Assembly: GCA_019637915.1 (NCBI GenBank)
Contig: JAHBUV010000001.1
Span: 1,644,565 to 1,708,564 of the forward strand
DNA: 64,000 nucleotides
Direction of reading: 5' to 3'
Source: Pseudobdellovibrionaceae bacterium
GTDB taxonomy: Bacteria > Bdellovibrionota > Bdellovibrionia > Bdellovibrionales > Bdellovibrionaceae
The position numbers were made by a program, and so were the translations under genes. Shown piece by piece: positions 27,686-37,228 of this stretch (its first letter is position 1; each line of letters opens with the position of its first letter). A model generated the notes under the pieces. It saw only the letters and a program-made list of their open reading frames with translations. It searched no databases and had not been told where the DNA came from.

Positions 27686-29009
27686 GTTCCCAGCCGGTGC
27701 CGATGATCTTTTCCAGATCGGCCATTTCCTTCGGCACCGTCGAGGTCATGTTCTCGCAGCCGTTCGAGGTGACGCGCACGTTGTCCTCGATGCGCACGCC
27801 GATGCCGCGGTAATTCTTCGGCACGGACTCATCGTCGGCGGGGATGTACAGGCCCGGCTCGACGGTGAAGCACATGTTCGGCTCGAGGGGACGGGGCTCG
27901 CCCTTCTTCATGTAAAGGCCGGCGTCGTGCACGTCCATGCCCAGCCAGTGGCCGATGCCGTGGGGATAGTACTTGCGGTGCTTGTTGGCCCCGATGACAT
28001 CGTCCTTGCGGCCCGACAGGAAGCCCAGCTCCAGCATGAGGTCCGTCAACAGGGAGGCCCCCATCTCGTGGAGTTCGCGGAAAACCACGCCGGGCTTCAC
28101 GAAGTCGATGATCTGTTTCTGCACGTTCAGAACGCCCTCGTAAACGCGGGCCTGCTCGTCGGTGAACTTGCCGTTCACGGGGAACGTGCGCGTGATGTCG
28201 CCGGTGTAGTAATTGTACTCGGCGCCGGCGTCGATCAACAGCAGGTCGCCGTTGCGGCAGGGCTGATCGTTGAAGTTGTAATGCAGGGTCGTGGCGGCGT
28301 CGCCGCTGGCCACGATGTAGTTGTAACCCTCGCGGGCCGAGCCCTTCATCAGGAAATTGTAAGCGAGCACGCCCTGCACCTGGCGCTCGGTGACGCCGGG
28401 CTTGGTGAATTTCATGGCGGCCAGATGGGCTTGGGCCGAAATCTCACAGGCTTCGCGCTGATCGGCGAGCTCGGCCTCGGATTTGATCAAACGGGCTTCC
28501 CCCAAAAGTTCATCGGCGTCCATGATCGGCAGCAGACCCTTGCCGGTGCGACCCTGCATGTTGCGGGTCGCCTCCATCCCGGCCAGCACGCGCTGATCCA
28601 TGGCGGGGTTTTTCCCGAGGCGGTAGTGAACGCCGTCCACCTCCCGCAACAGGGTCGGCAGTATTTTGTCGAATTCATCGATGGGATAAACTTTTTCGAT
28701 GCCGAACTCGCGCTCGACCCCCTCGGGACCGTACCGGAAACCGTCCCAGGTTTCGCGCTCGCGATCGCGGCGGCGCACGAACATGACGGTCTCGGGCTGG
28801 CGGCCGGGGCGCAGAACCAGCACGCTCTCCGGCTCTTCGAAAGCGGTCAGGTAATAAAAGTTCGAATCCTGGCGGTAGGGAAAATGCACGTCGTGATTGC
28901 GAATGTGCTCGGGATGGGCCGCGACGATGAGGGCCGCCCCCGGAATCTGCTGTCCCACCTGCCGGCGGCGATCGGCGAACACCTTCAGATTGACGGTCGG
29001 CTTTCTCAT
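27669..29009 (-). CDS. pepP: Xaa-Pro aminopeptidase (PepP, M24B)
   Basis: A 446-residue metallopeptidase that removes N-terminal residues preceding proline. The N-terminal creatinase-like domain (PGAALIVAAHPEHIRNHDVHFPYRQDSNFYYLTAF) is typical. The catalytic pita-bread domain has LLIDAGAEYNYYTGDITRTFP (two metal-binding Asp), HGIGHWLGMDVHD (metal His), MCFTVEPGLYI (Glu) and GIGVRIEDNVRVT (Glu). The ATG at 29009 is supported by AAGGAG and by family length. It is the last gene of the xseA-xseB-ispA-tlyA-patatin operon, 10 bp after the patatin-like gene. It overlaps the convergent HAD gene by 17 bp. Confidence 0.95.
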   Translation of the reverse strand: MRKPTVNLKVFADRRRQVGQQIPGAALIVAAHPEHIRNHDVHFPYRQDSNFYYLTAFEEPESVLVLRPGRQPETVMFVRRRDRERETWDGFRYGPEGVEREFGIEKVYPIDEFDKILPTLLREVDGVHYRLGKNPAMDQRVLAGMEATRNMQGRTGKGLLPIMDADELLGEARLIKSEAELADQREACEISAQAHLAAMKFTKPGVTERQVQGVLAYNFLMKGSAREGYNYIVASGDAATTLHYNFNDQPCRNGDLLLIDAGAEYNYYTGDITRTFPVNGKFTDEQARVYEGVLNVQKQIIDFVKPGVVFRELHEMGASLLTDLMLELGFLSGRKDDVIGANKHRKYYPHGIGHWLGMDVHDAGLYMKKGEPRPLEPNMCFTVEPGLYIPADDESVPKNYRGIGVRIEDNVRVTSNGCENMTSTVPKEMADLEKIIGTGWEPTRLG

Positions 29010-29019
29010 CTTCAACTCC

Positions 29020-30009
29020 TTACAGACCCAGACGCTGGGCCAACTGGCGCACCAACGGCGCGCCTTTTTCAGAACCTTTTTGCAGGATTTCGCGACGCCC
29101 GTCAAAGGCCATCACGCTGGTGTTTCCCAGGGGAATGGTCAGCACCTGGTCCACGCCCGGCAAGGGGCGGGAGTAAAAAGCCGAGATTTCATTCCACATC
29201 ACGCTTTCGGCGCTGCCTTCGCCGCCCGCCACGGGGCGCGACACGTTCGGCAGTCCCAGGACGTTCACGAGGACGATGGTCGTGGCGCCGCGGGCGCGCA
29301 GGTGATCGGCGAGCATTTTCACCTCGCGGACCGCGCTGACATTGCCCTGCCAGGGACGGAAAGCCGGCGGATAGGCCAAACAGAAGGGCAGCATCTGCTC
29401 GAAGGTTCCCTTGTTCATCAGGAACACCTGGTTCTTCGAGAGGTTGTTGGCGGGGCAGGCGAAGGGCAGGCGCGCCTCTTCCGCCTTGCTGCGGCCGAAA
29501 GCGAGCTTCAAAAAATCCCCGAGACCGCGCAAGTCGCCCGGCGCGCCGCTGCCGCCGATCAAGGACTTGCGGACCACATCCTCACTTTTGAGCTTGGACA
29601 TCTGCCATTCGGCCTCATTCGCCAGCCCCTTGTTGACGTAAAGCGCCGCGATCACGGCCCCCCACTCCACGCCGCCGGCGGCGACCACCGGGATTTTTTC
29701 TTTCTGAAATTCCTGCAGCACGCCGATGTGGGCGTAGGCGCGCGCCCCGCCCGGCCCCAGAATCAAACCCACTTTGGGAATGCGGGTCGGCGGCGGCGTC
29801 GGCATGGACGAGAGGTCCGGCAAGCTGGTCGCGCCCTCCTCCTCATCCTCTTGGGTCATGGTTTCCGGCGGCGGATGCCCCCCGCCGGGCGCCGTCGTCA
29901 CGGGCGTTTTGGGCCGCGAGGTGCGGACCTGATCGCGGGTTTGCAAGGTGGAACAGCCCGCCAGAGCGATCGCGAGGAGAAGAACGAGGGATTTATTGCC
30001 AGACACCAT
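29020..30009 (-). CDS. Patatin-like lipoprotein lacking the catalytic serine
   Basis: A 329-residue lipoprotein (lipobox ALAG|C19) with a Pro/Glu-rich spacer (30-75) and a patatin fold. The oxyanion-hole motif is present in modified form (GLILGPGGARAYAHIGVL, residues 81-98). The nucleophile elbow, normally G-x-S-x-G, reads G113-V-E115-W-G117, so the catalytic serine is replaced by glutamate. The DNA codon is an unambiguous GAG. The Asp partner region DGRREILQKG is still recognisable near the C-terminus. It is probably a non-enzymatic or altered patatin anchored in the envelope. It overlaps tlyA by 17 bp and precedes pepP in one operon. Confidence 0.8.
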   Translation of the reverse strand: MVSGNKSLVLLLAIALAGCSTLQTRDQVRTSRPKTPVTTAPGGGHPPPETMTQEDEEEGATSLPDLSSMPTPPPTRIPKVGLILGPGGARAYAHIGVLQEFQKEKIPVVAAGGVEWGAVIAALYVNKGLANEAEWQMSKLKSEDVVRKSLIGGSGAPGDLRGLGDFLKLAFGRSKAEEARLPFACPANNLSKNQVFLMNKGTFEQMLPFCLAYPPAFRPWQGNVSAVREVKMLADHLRARGATTIVLVNVLGLPNVSRPVAGGEGSAESVMWNEISAFYSRPLPGVDQVLTIPLGNTSVMAFDGRREILQKGSEKGAPLVRQLAQRLGL

Positions 30010-30756
30010 GGATAAAAAACTCCTTGTTGCCGTCTTTGCCCGTCAAGGGAGACTCGAAATAACTTAAGACCTTCCAACCGGCCCCGGTCAAAGCCTGTTT
30101 CATCTTGCGCTCGACTTCGTCATACAGCAAGGGATCCTTGACGATTCCGCCCTTGCCCAAGCCCGAGGGACCCACTTCAAATTGCGGTTTCACGAGGGAC
30201 AGGAGCCGGGTGCCGGGACGCGCGAAAAAATCGAGAACGGGAAACACGAGGGTTTGTGAAATGAAAGACAGATCCATCACGATCAGATCCGCGGATCCCT
30301 GAGGAAACATTCCCCGCACCTCGTCGCGGCCGCGCAGATCGCGGGCGTTGATGCCTTCAAAGAATTTCAAACGCGGATGGGAGCGCAGGCGCGGATGCAG
30401 TTGATCGCGTCCCACGTCGACGCCCACCACCAACGCGGCTTCCGCCTGCAGCAGGCAATCGCTGAATCCCCCCGTGGATTGCCCGACGTCCAGGACCGCG
30501 AGGCCGCGGGGGTCGAGGGAAATCCGCCCGAGGGCGCCCGCGAGCTTGAGCCCGCCGCGCGAGACGAAGCGATCGGCTTCGCCCTCGGCGATCTCGAGGC
30601 GCTCGTCTTCGGCGATTTCCAGGGAGGCTTTGCGCAGCACCTCGCGGCCTTGCGCGGTCAAGCGCGACACTTGCCCCGCCTCGATCAGATCTCGCGCGCG
30701 GGTGCGCGAGGGAGCCAATCCTTGTTCGACGAGAAACTGATCCAAGCGACGGCGGC

Positions 30757-30760
<4 letters not shown>
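29993..30760 (-). CDS. tlyA: TlyA family rRNA (cytidine-2'-O)-methyltransferase / S4-FtsJ protein
   Basis: A 255-residue protein with an N-terminal S4 RNA-binding domain (RRRLDQFLVEQGLAPSRTRARDLI) and an FtsJ-like SAM-dependent methyltransferase domain (VSRGGLKLAGALGRI, LDVGQSTGGFSDCLLQ, VMDLSFISQTLVFP, LVKPQFEVGPSGLGKGGIVKD). TlyA proteins methylate 16S and/or 23S rRNA. The ATG at 30760 overlaps the ispA stop by 4 bp, and its own stop overlaps the patatin-like start by 17 bp. The position after ispA in an xseA-xseB-ispA operon is a common arrangement, although dxs, often found between them, is absent. Confidence 0.94.
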
Positions 30761-31625
<865 letters not shown>

Positions 31626-31626
<1 letters not shown>

Positions 31627-31847
31627 CAGGATTCGGAACGGAAATCTTCCGTGACGGCTTTGCCTTCGCCGTTGAAACCCACCAGGGTCTTCACTTTCTC
31701 CTCGGCCTCGTTCAGGCGCTGATGGCATTCGCGGGAGAGCTTCACGCCCTCCTCGAAGATCTTCAGGGACTCCTCGAGAGCGAGGTCGCCTTTTTCCATT
31801 TTCTGCACGATCTCCTCGAGACGCCCGAGTTTTTTCTCAAAGTCCAT
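31626..31847 (-). CDS. xseB: Exodeoxyribonuclease VII small subunit
   Basis: A 73-residue helical protein, partner of XseA in the single-strand exonuclease VII complex. The family signature FEKKLGRLEEIVQKMEKGDLALEESLKIFEEGVKL is complete. It overlaps the xseA stop by 11 bp and the ispA start by 1 bp, so all three are translationally coupled. Confidence 0.96.
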
Positions 31848-33243
31848 CCTCTTTCCTTTCCGTCGCCGTCACTTGCGCGACCATGCCCCCGTCCGCCAGA
31901 CGGATCCGGATCTCATCGCCGACTTTCACCTGCGAGGAGGATTTCACCACCTCGCCGCCTTTGCTGACGATGGAGTAACCGCGTTCAACGACTTTCAGGG
32001 GGCTCAACGAATCCAGCAAAGACATCAGACGCTGCGTCCGGGCTTTGCGTTTTTCCAGCAAGAGCTCGAGGGATTTCCCCAGGCTCACGGTCTTCAATTG
32101 CAATTTCTGGCGGCGCTCGCGGATTTTTTCCTCGGGCGAGCCGACGCACTGACGGACCATCTGCACGCGGTGGCGGCGGTCCTTGATCAGGTTGCGCATC
32201 GCCAATTCCAGGCGCGTGAAGAGATCATCGTTGCGCAGAGCCAGGTCCTGGAGTTTTTTCCGTGGATCCACCAGCTGACGGTGCAAACCGCCCAGCGCCT
32301 GCGCGAGGGTTTTCAGCTTGCGGTCCAGGGAAACGCGCAGCAGGCGTTCCAGCTGCGAGATGCGCGCGCCCAACTCCGTCGAGCTCTTCGCCACCAATTC
32401 CGCCGCCGCCGAGGGGGTGGGCGCGCGCAGGTCGGCGACGAAATCGCTGATGGTGAAATCGATCTCGTGGCCCACGGCCGAAATGATCGGCACGGGACTC
32501 AGCACCACGGTGCGCGCCAGGGTCTCGTCGTTGAAGCACCACATGTCTTCCATGGAGCCGCCGCCGCGGCCGACGATGATGACATCGACGTCCGGCAGGA
32601 GATAAGCCTTTTTCAAAGCCTCGACGATTTGAGGCGCGGCGCTCTCGCCCTGAACCACGGTGGGCACGACGGTCACCCGCACGGACTTCGCCCGGCGGGA
32701 CATGATGTTCAGGATGTCGCGGATGGCGGCCCCGGTGGGGGACGTCACCACGGCCACATGGCGCGGGAAGGACGGGATCGCGCGTTTGCGTTCCGGCGCG
32801 AACAGGCCTTCGCTTTTCAATTTGTCGCGCAGCTGTTCGAAGGCTTTTTGCAGGGCCCCGGCCCCGACGGGTTCCATGGAATCGCAGACGATCTGGTAGT
32901 TGCCCCGCGGTTCGTACACCGTCACGCGGCCGCGCACGATGACCTCGAGGCCGTCCGCGGGTTTGAACCTCAGGCGCGAGTTGCTGCCACGGAACATCAC
33001 CGCGGAAATCTGCGCCTTGGAATCCTTCAGGGAAAAATAAAAATGTCCCGACGAGTGGGCTTTGAAATTGGAAAGCTCCCCCTGCACCCACACCGTGCCG
33101 ATCTGTCCTTCGATGACCTGTTTGATCTGCTGGTTGAGTTGCTCGACGCTTAAAACGGCCGCGTCCGACGGCGCCGTCGTCAGGGCGGCGCTTTGTGTTT
33201 TCACATCGGTTTTGACGAGGGGCTTCGGGGATAAATCGGACAT
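31837..33243 (-). CDS. xseA: Exodeoxyribonuclease VII large subunit
   Basis: A 468-residue nuclease subunit. The N-terminal OB-fold (VWVQGELSNFKAHSSGHFYFSLKD) and the catalytic domain (RHVAVVTSPTGAAIRDILNI, DVIIVGRGGGSMEDMWCFNDE, PIISAVGHEIDFTISDFVADLRAPTPSAAAELV) are standard. A coiled-coil region (330-410) and a C-terminal segment (VVERGYSIVSKGGEVVKS) follow. The first ~40 residues are a poorly conserved Thr/Ala-rich leader, and the start at 33243 (ATG) is chosen over an upstream in-frame site at 33279. It heads the xseA-xseB-ispA-tlyA-patatin-pepP operon. Confidence 0.95.
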   Translation of the reverse strand: MSDLSPKPLVKTDVKTQSAALTTAPSDAAVLSVEQLNQQIKQVIEGQIGTVWVQGELSNFKAHSSGHFYFSLKDSKAQISAVMFRGSNSRLRFKPADGLEVIVRGRVTVYEPRGNYQIVCDSMEPVGAGALQKAFEQLRDKLKSEGLFAPERKRAIPSFPRHVAVVTSPTGAAIRDILNIMSRRAKSVRVTVVPTVVQGESAAPQIVEALKKAYLLPDVDVIIVGRGGGSMEDMWCFNDETLARTVVLSPVPIISAVGHEIDFTISDFVADLRAPTPSAAAELVAKSSTELGARISQLERLLRVSLDRKLKTLAQALGGLHRQLVDPRKKLQDLALRNDDLFTRLELAMRNLIKDRRHRVQMVRQCVGSPEEKIRERRQKLQLKTVSLGKSLELLLEKRKARTQRLMSLLDSLSPLKVVERGYSIVSKGGEVVKSSSQVKVGDEIRIRLADGGMVAQVTATERKEDGL

Positions 33244-33311
33244 TCCGAGCAAATTACGGGAGGGGATCAGTCGAGTCAATGGCGGACGCGGGACGTTTCA
33301 GGGCGAAAAGC

Positions 33312-33572
33312 TCAATGAAACCAGAGATTCTGCAGGGACCACAGGCCGCCGATGAAAAAGCTCACCCAGGCGAGGTTTTTGCGGCGGGAAATGCCTTCCC
33401 ACGCCTCGCTCATGCGCTCTTTCCCCAGACGCGCCAAAGCCGGGGTTTCCAGCACAAGGACGGCCAAAAATCCATAGAAAAAAACGACGAATGGGAAGTA
33501 AAAATCAAGTTCACTCACGGTCATGATCCAATAAATCGGCACCCGCGTCCCATCCCTCAAGTCCGGTTCCAT
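33312..33572 (-). CDS. Small membrane protein of unknown function
   Basis: An 86-residue protein with two hydrophobic segments (about residues 23-43, FYFPFVVFFYGFLAVLVLE, and 70-84 near the C-terminus) joined by a charged loop (ALARLGKERMSEAWEGISRRKNLA). The ATG at 33572 with GGAA upstream is possible; an internal ATG at 33524 would give 70 residues that still contain both segments. It is on the same strand as xseA but 68 bp upstream of it, and may belong to the same transcript. No function can be assigned; the bias towards membrane residues supports a real gene. Confidence 0.5.
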   Translation of the reverse strand: MEPDLRDGTRVPIYWIMTVSELDFYFPFVVFFYGFLAVLVLETPALARLGKERMSEAWEGISRRKNLAWVSFFIGGLWSLQNLWFH

Positions 33573-33902
33573 TGCGGATTCCGGACGATGGGGATAGAAT
33601 GGTGCTTGAGAGGTTCGATTGGCGTCAAGCTCATCGAAAATAGAACCTTACAAGCATATTTTTCGGGGACTGTCCCTGACGATGGTGTGAAAGCCCAGCA
33701 CCGACTGGGAATCCTAAAGTCGTTATCATGGTCACCCACTTTGTGCACCGAGGTTCTGTTTCAGAGTAGCCGGTCGAGCCTTTTTTTATTGTCCCTTCTT
33801 GAGACGAATCGCCTTTTCTTTTCACGATGCCCGGCCGATTTTCCAGTCTTTCCGCCGGGGTTCCCCGTACAGTTCCCCCCCTGAAAACCCGATAAGTCCG
33901 GT
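33573..33902 (+). other. Intergenic region without a gene
   Basis: This 330-bp gap between the divergent small membrane protein and metalloprotease genes is more AT-rich than its surroundings. It contains a small perfect hairpin (GGGACTGTCCC near 33669) and a seven-T run at 33781-33787. I compared the stretch with known riboswitch and tRNA patterns from memory and saw no match; no clear -10/-35 pair was found. Confidence 0.4.
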
Positions 33903-35783
33903 ATGGTTTTGCTTTCTTTCCGGAACCGCATGCCGCGGCTTTCTTTTGTTTTTCTGGCGCCGCTTTTGGTGAGCGCCTGCGGCGGCGGCTTCAGCGGCGA
34001 CACGGGCGACGACAATCAACAGCAAAGCGCGGAGCCCGCTTACTGCGCGGCCACACAAAGTTACAGCGGCGGCGTCGCGGTGACGGGCGTGGCCCGTTAT
34101 GAATTCCGCGCCGTCGACACGGCCCTGGGCCTGAACGGCAATCCCATCGACGACACGATCCCCATGGCGGAAATTTCCGTGACCAACGCCGCCGGCGCGG
34201 TCGTGCAATGTGGCGCCACGGACGCGAGCGGCAACATCGCCCTCACCCTGCCCGCCGGCGCCGACACCTACACGCTGCGCGTGTTCTCGCGCTCGGAAAC
34301 GACCAAGCTCAAAATTTCCGTTCTCGAGGACTACTACGTCAACGCCCCCTACGCCCTGACCTCCACCTTCGCGGTCGCCGCCAACGACACGGCGAAGAAC
34401 ATCGGCACAATCACGGCCCGCGCCCGACTCAGCCAGTCCGCGAAACTGGAGGGCGGCGCTTTCAACATTTACAAGCAGATCTGGCGCGCCAACGAGTACC
34501 TGCGTTCCGCGACGGGGAACTCCTCCTTCGTCGCCCCGAAAGTCGCCGTGTACTGGAAAAAAGGATACAACCCTTACGACTACTTCGGCGGCGGCCCGCT
34601 CCTGTCCTTCTACCGCCCGGGTTACCGACAGCTTTTCATCCTCGGCGGCAACGGCGGGGCGGTCCACAACGTCGACACCGATCATTTCGACAATTCCATC
34701 ATCCTGCACGAGTACGGTCATTTCCTGGAGGACGCCTACGCGAAATCCGATTCGCCGGGCGGCAGTCACGACGGCGACTTCATCATCGATCCCCGCCTGG
34801 CGTGGTCGGAAGGCTGGGCCAACTACTTCCAGGCCGCCGTCATGCGCTCTTACGACAGCAACTGGCGCTATTACATCGACACCATGGGATTCAGCGGCGA
34901 CTCCGTCGAGAGCGGCACGGGCCGCCTCGTGATCAAGGTCGACATGACCATGACCAACGGCCGGTGCGCCGCCAGTCCCTGGCCCTTCGACAGCATCGAC
35001 TGCGACCCGGTCAGCGTGGCCGGCGAAGGCACCTACCGCGAAATGTCCATTTCCCGCTATCTGTTCAAAACCACCTCTTCCACCGGGGCCAATGTTCCCT
35101 TCAGCTCGGTCTGGCAGGCCTTCTCGAGCGGCAACAGCGGCGGCGTCGCGGTGGGCCTGGCCTCGCCGCTGGCGGCTTTCCGCAACGTCGGCCTGTTCAA
35201 CAGCTTTCTGAAAAACCTGATCACCGATCCGACCATGACCTCGGACTGGAACACCTTGCGCAACGAGGAAAAACAGGCCGACACGACCCACTACTACGCC
35301 GATAACCTCACCCGCACGACGGTGAACACCTGCGCCACGCGCGCCTTGAGCCCGACGGTGGACCTGGAGGACAGCGAGGAGATCATGCGCTCGAATCTCT
35401 TCACCTCGAATCACTTTTACCGCTTCGAACACGACGGCTCGAACAAATCCATCCGCGTCGAGTACACCGGCGGCTCCGTCAACATGGATCTGGATCTGCT
35501 GATTTATCAGGAAGACCACTACTACCAGGAAGAGCGCTATTATGAGAATTGGTGCAGAAGCGGCGGTGGGGGTATCATCGGCTGCTCTGCAAGGTCCTAT
35601 AGCACAGAGACTCCTCAAGGGTCCGAGCAGATTTCCCTGAACGGTCTCGCCGCCGGACGTTATCTGATCAACGTCAAAGCCCACACCATGGATAAGGCTT
35701 CCTATCAACTGAACGGGACCGCCCACTACCGCTTGAAAGTCATCCAGAACAGCACCACGGAGGATTTATGTCCCGCGCACTGA
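33903..35783 (+). CDS. Zinc metalloprotease-like (HExxH) lipoprotein
   Basis: A 626-residue secreted lipoprotein: lipobox LLVSA|C26 (or C17 if the ATG at 33930 is used). Residues ~55-170 look like a beta sandwich domain, with ISVTNAAGAVVQCGATDASGNIA suggesting a carboxypeptidase-regulatory-like fold. The catalytic site is H269-E-Y-G-H273 with a candidate third ligand E303 in SEGWANYF, a spacing that fits gluzincins. A C-terminal beta domain (about 480-620) with an aromatic, Gly-rich insert (YYQEERYYENWCRSGGGG) ends at DLCPAH. Its substrate is unknown. The 3' end overlaps the next gene by 16 bp. The insert region has lower GC than the rest. Confidence 0.8.
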   Translation: MVLLSFRNRMPRLSFVFLAPLLVSACGGGFSGDTGDDNQQQSAEPAYCAATQSYSGGVAVTGVARYEFRAVDTALGLNGNPIDDTIPMAEISVTNAAGAVVQCGATDASGNIALTLPAGADTYTLRVFSRSETTKLKISVLEDYYVNAPYALTSTFAVAANDTAKNIGTITARARLSQSAKLEGGAFNIYKQIWRANEYLRSATGNSSFVAPKVAVYWKKGYNPYDYFGGGPLLSFYRPGYRQLFILGGNGGAVHNVDTDHFDNSIILHEYGHFLEDAYAKSDSPGGSHDGDFIIDPRLAWSEGWANYFQAAVMRSYDSNWRYYIDTMGFSGDSVESGTGRLVIKVDMTMTNGRCAASPWPFDSIDCDPVSVAGEGTYREMSISRYLFKTTSSTGANVPFSSVWQAFSSGNSGGVAVGLASPLAAFRNVGLFNSFLKNLITDPTMTSDWNTLRNEEKQADTTHYYADNLTRTTVNTCATRALSPTVDLEDSEEIMRSNLFTSNHFYRFEHDGSNKSIRVEYTGGSVNMDLDLLIYQEDHYYQEERYYENWCRSGGGGIIGCSARSYSTETPQGSEQISLNGLAAGRYLINVKAHTMDKASYQLNGTAHYRLKVIQNSTTEDLCPAH

Positions 35784-36361
35784 TGTGGAAAATCGCGCTT
35801 TGCAGCCTCTTCGGCATGGCCATCGGTCTGGTGGGAACAGCCCTTTATTTCTCGAACGTCGAGGACACTCCGAAGAGCGGCCGACACCTGGCGGGCGCCG
35901 GCGGCGCGAAGCCCTTCATGATGGGCAAGCAGATGACCCTGGTGCAGGTGAACCTGCGCGCGCCCGAGGGCATCGCCGACCAGGACACCCAGGAAACGAC
36001 CCTGGTGGGCTGGATTCGCCTGAACCAGGCCCTGCCGGGGGCGGATCTGCATTTCAAATGGGAACTCCCCGAAGGCGTGCAGGTCGTGGAAGGCGTCGTC
36101 GAAGACAGCTGGGCCGGCCTGCAAAGCGGGCAAGTCAGCGAAACACGCCTGACGGTGACCGGTTTCAGCAAAGAAAGCCTGAAGCTCGTCGCTTTGCACG
36201 GTTTCCTGAAGTCCGGCACCAGTGAGGTCGGAAATTCCGCCGTCATCACCAGCCGCCCGGAAGACTCCTACGAGATGGTGAATTCCTCGGGGCTGGCCAC
36301 GGGCTTTCAAAAAACGACCAACAAAGAGCGGGCGCCCCTGAAGGGCCGCATTCTGCGCTAA
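35768..36361 (+). CDS. Membrane-anchored periplasmic protein coupled to the metalloprotease
   Basis: A 197-residue protein with one N-terminal membrane segment (about residues 8-27, IALCSLFGMAIGLVGTALYF) that may be an uncleaved anchor. The periplasmic part has an all-beta look (MTLVQVNLRAPEGIADQDTQ, LVGWIRLNQALPGADLHFKWELPEGVQVVEG) of the kind seen in immunoglobulin-like domains. No catalytic motif is visible. The start overlaps the metalloprotease gene by 16 bp, so the two are translationally coupled and may act together as protease and periplasmic adaptor or inhibitor. I do not recognise the family. Confidence 0.72.
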   Translation: MSRALMWKIALCSLFGMAIGLVGTALYFSNVEDTPKSGRHLAGAGGAKPFMMGKQMTLVQVNLRAPEGIADQDTQETTLVGWIRLNQALPGADLHFKWELPEGVQVVEGVVEDSWAGLQSGQVSETRLTVTGFSKESLKLVALHGFLKSGTSEVGNSAVITSRPEDSYEMVNSSGLATGFQKTTNKERAPLKGRILR

Positions 36362-36379
36362 ATCCCGTTTGAACGGGCC

Positions 36380-37228
36380 CTAAGGTTTCACGGCGCGATC
36401 AAGGGAAGTCAGGTAATCCAGGAATTTCCGGCGGTACACGAGGTCGTGCGACCAGAAGGTGCTGCCGTGAACGCCGCCGGGAATCCGCCAGATCTCCTTC
36501 GGATCGCCGGCCAACTCATACAGGCGCTCGCCGTACTCGGGCTCCACCGCCAGATCACTTTGCCCGTGAATGATCAGCATCGGCACCGGGGACAGCTGCT
36601 GAATGCCCTTCGGGGCGTAGGAATCGGAAACCAGCAGGTAAGCCAGGGGCTGAAACGGCCACGTGATCCAGAATTGCGACAACTTGTTCGCGGCGATTTT
36701 CTGATAGGACGGAAAAGACGCGTCGATCACGATGGCCTTGTAGGGAATCTCCCCGCGCAATTCCAGGGCCGTCCGCAAGGCGACGTTGCCCCCCAGGCTG
36801 TGGCCATAAATGATCAAGGGCCGCGGATCCTTGTTCCGATGCACCCACTCCAACGCCGCGTGCCCCGCCTCCACCGTGCCTTTCGCGGTGGTTCGTCCCG
36901 TCGACCGCCCGTAACCGGGATAATCAAAAATCAGGTAGGAATAACCTTCTTTGGGCAGCCACATCAACGACGCGAAATGCGACGTCAGGTTTTCGGCGTT
37001 GCCGTGGAAAAAAACGATGGTGCCCTTGGAAGGCCGGACCGCGGACTCGAACCACCAGGCATGGATTTTCTCACCCGACCCGGTCGTGAACGTCACGTCT
37101 TCGGGCCGCAGGCCCGCTTGGGCCGGATCGAAATACGTTTTCGACGTCGGATAATAGAAAAACGTCATGCAGCCGCTGAGACCGAGGGCGAAAGCGCAGA
37201 AACAAACCCGCCCGAGCAAAACGCCCAT
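36380..37228 (-). CDS. Alpha/beta-hydrolase lipoprotein
   Basis: A 282-residue lipoprotein (lipobox GLSG|C20) with a complete alpha/beta-hydrolase fold: oxyanion HGNAENL near residue 75, nucleophile elbow G142-H-S144-L-G, acid D224 (HGQSDLAV) and catalytic H253 (GGVHGS). The sequence resembles serine hydrolases related to BEM46/YfhR; the substrate may be an ester or lipid. Its ATG overlaps the stop of the upstream DUF4105 gene by 1 bp (TGATG), so both are produced together at the envelope. The ATG at 37228 is preferred because it gives a proper signal peptide; a longer reading upstream would lie inside the other gene. Confidence 0.88.
   Translation of the reverse strand: MGVLLGRVCFCAFALGLSGCMTFFYYPTSKTYFDPAQAGLRPEDVTFTTGSGEKIHAWWFESAVRPSKGTIVFFHGNAENLTSHFASLMWLPKEGYSYLIFDYPGYGRSTGRTTAKGTVEAGHAALEWVHRNKDPRPLIIYGHSLGGNVALRTALELRGEIPYKAIVIDASFPSYQKIAANKLSQFWITWPFQPLAYLLVSDSYAPKGIQQLSPVPMLIIHGQSDLAVEPEYGERLYELAGDPKEIWRIPGGVHGSTFWSHDLVYRRKFLDYLTSLDRAVKP

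Noticed and set aside
33573-33902. Possible riboswitch in the leader of the metalloprotease gene
   Set aside because: Small hairpins are present but they do not match the c-di-GMP, TPP or other classes I could recall; no confident structure.
33822-35726. Long open frame on the minus strand across the metalloprotease gene
   Set aside because: It mirrors the plus-strand gene, has no ribosome site or signal sequence and lacks any motif; high GC makes long antisense frames common.
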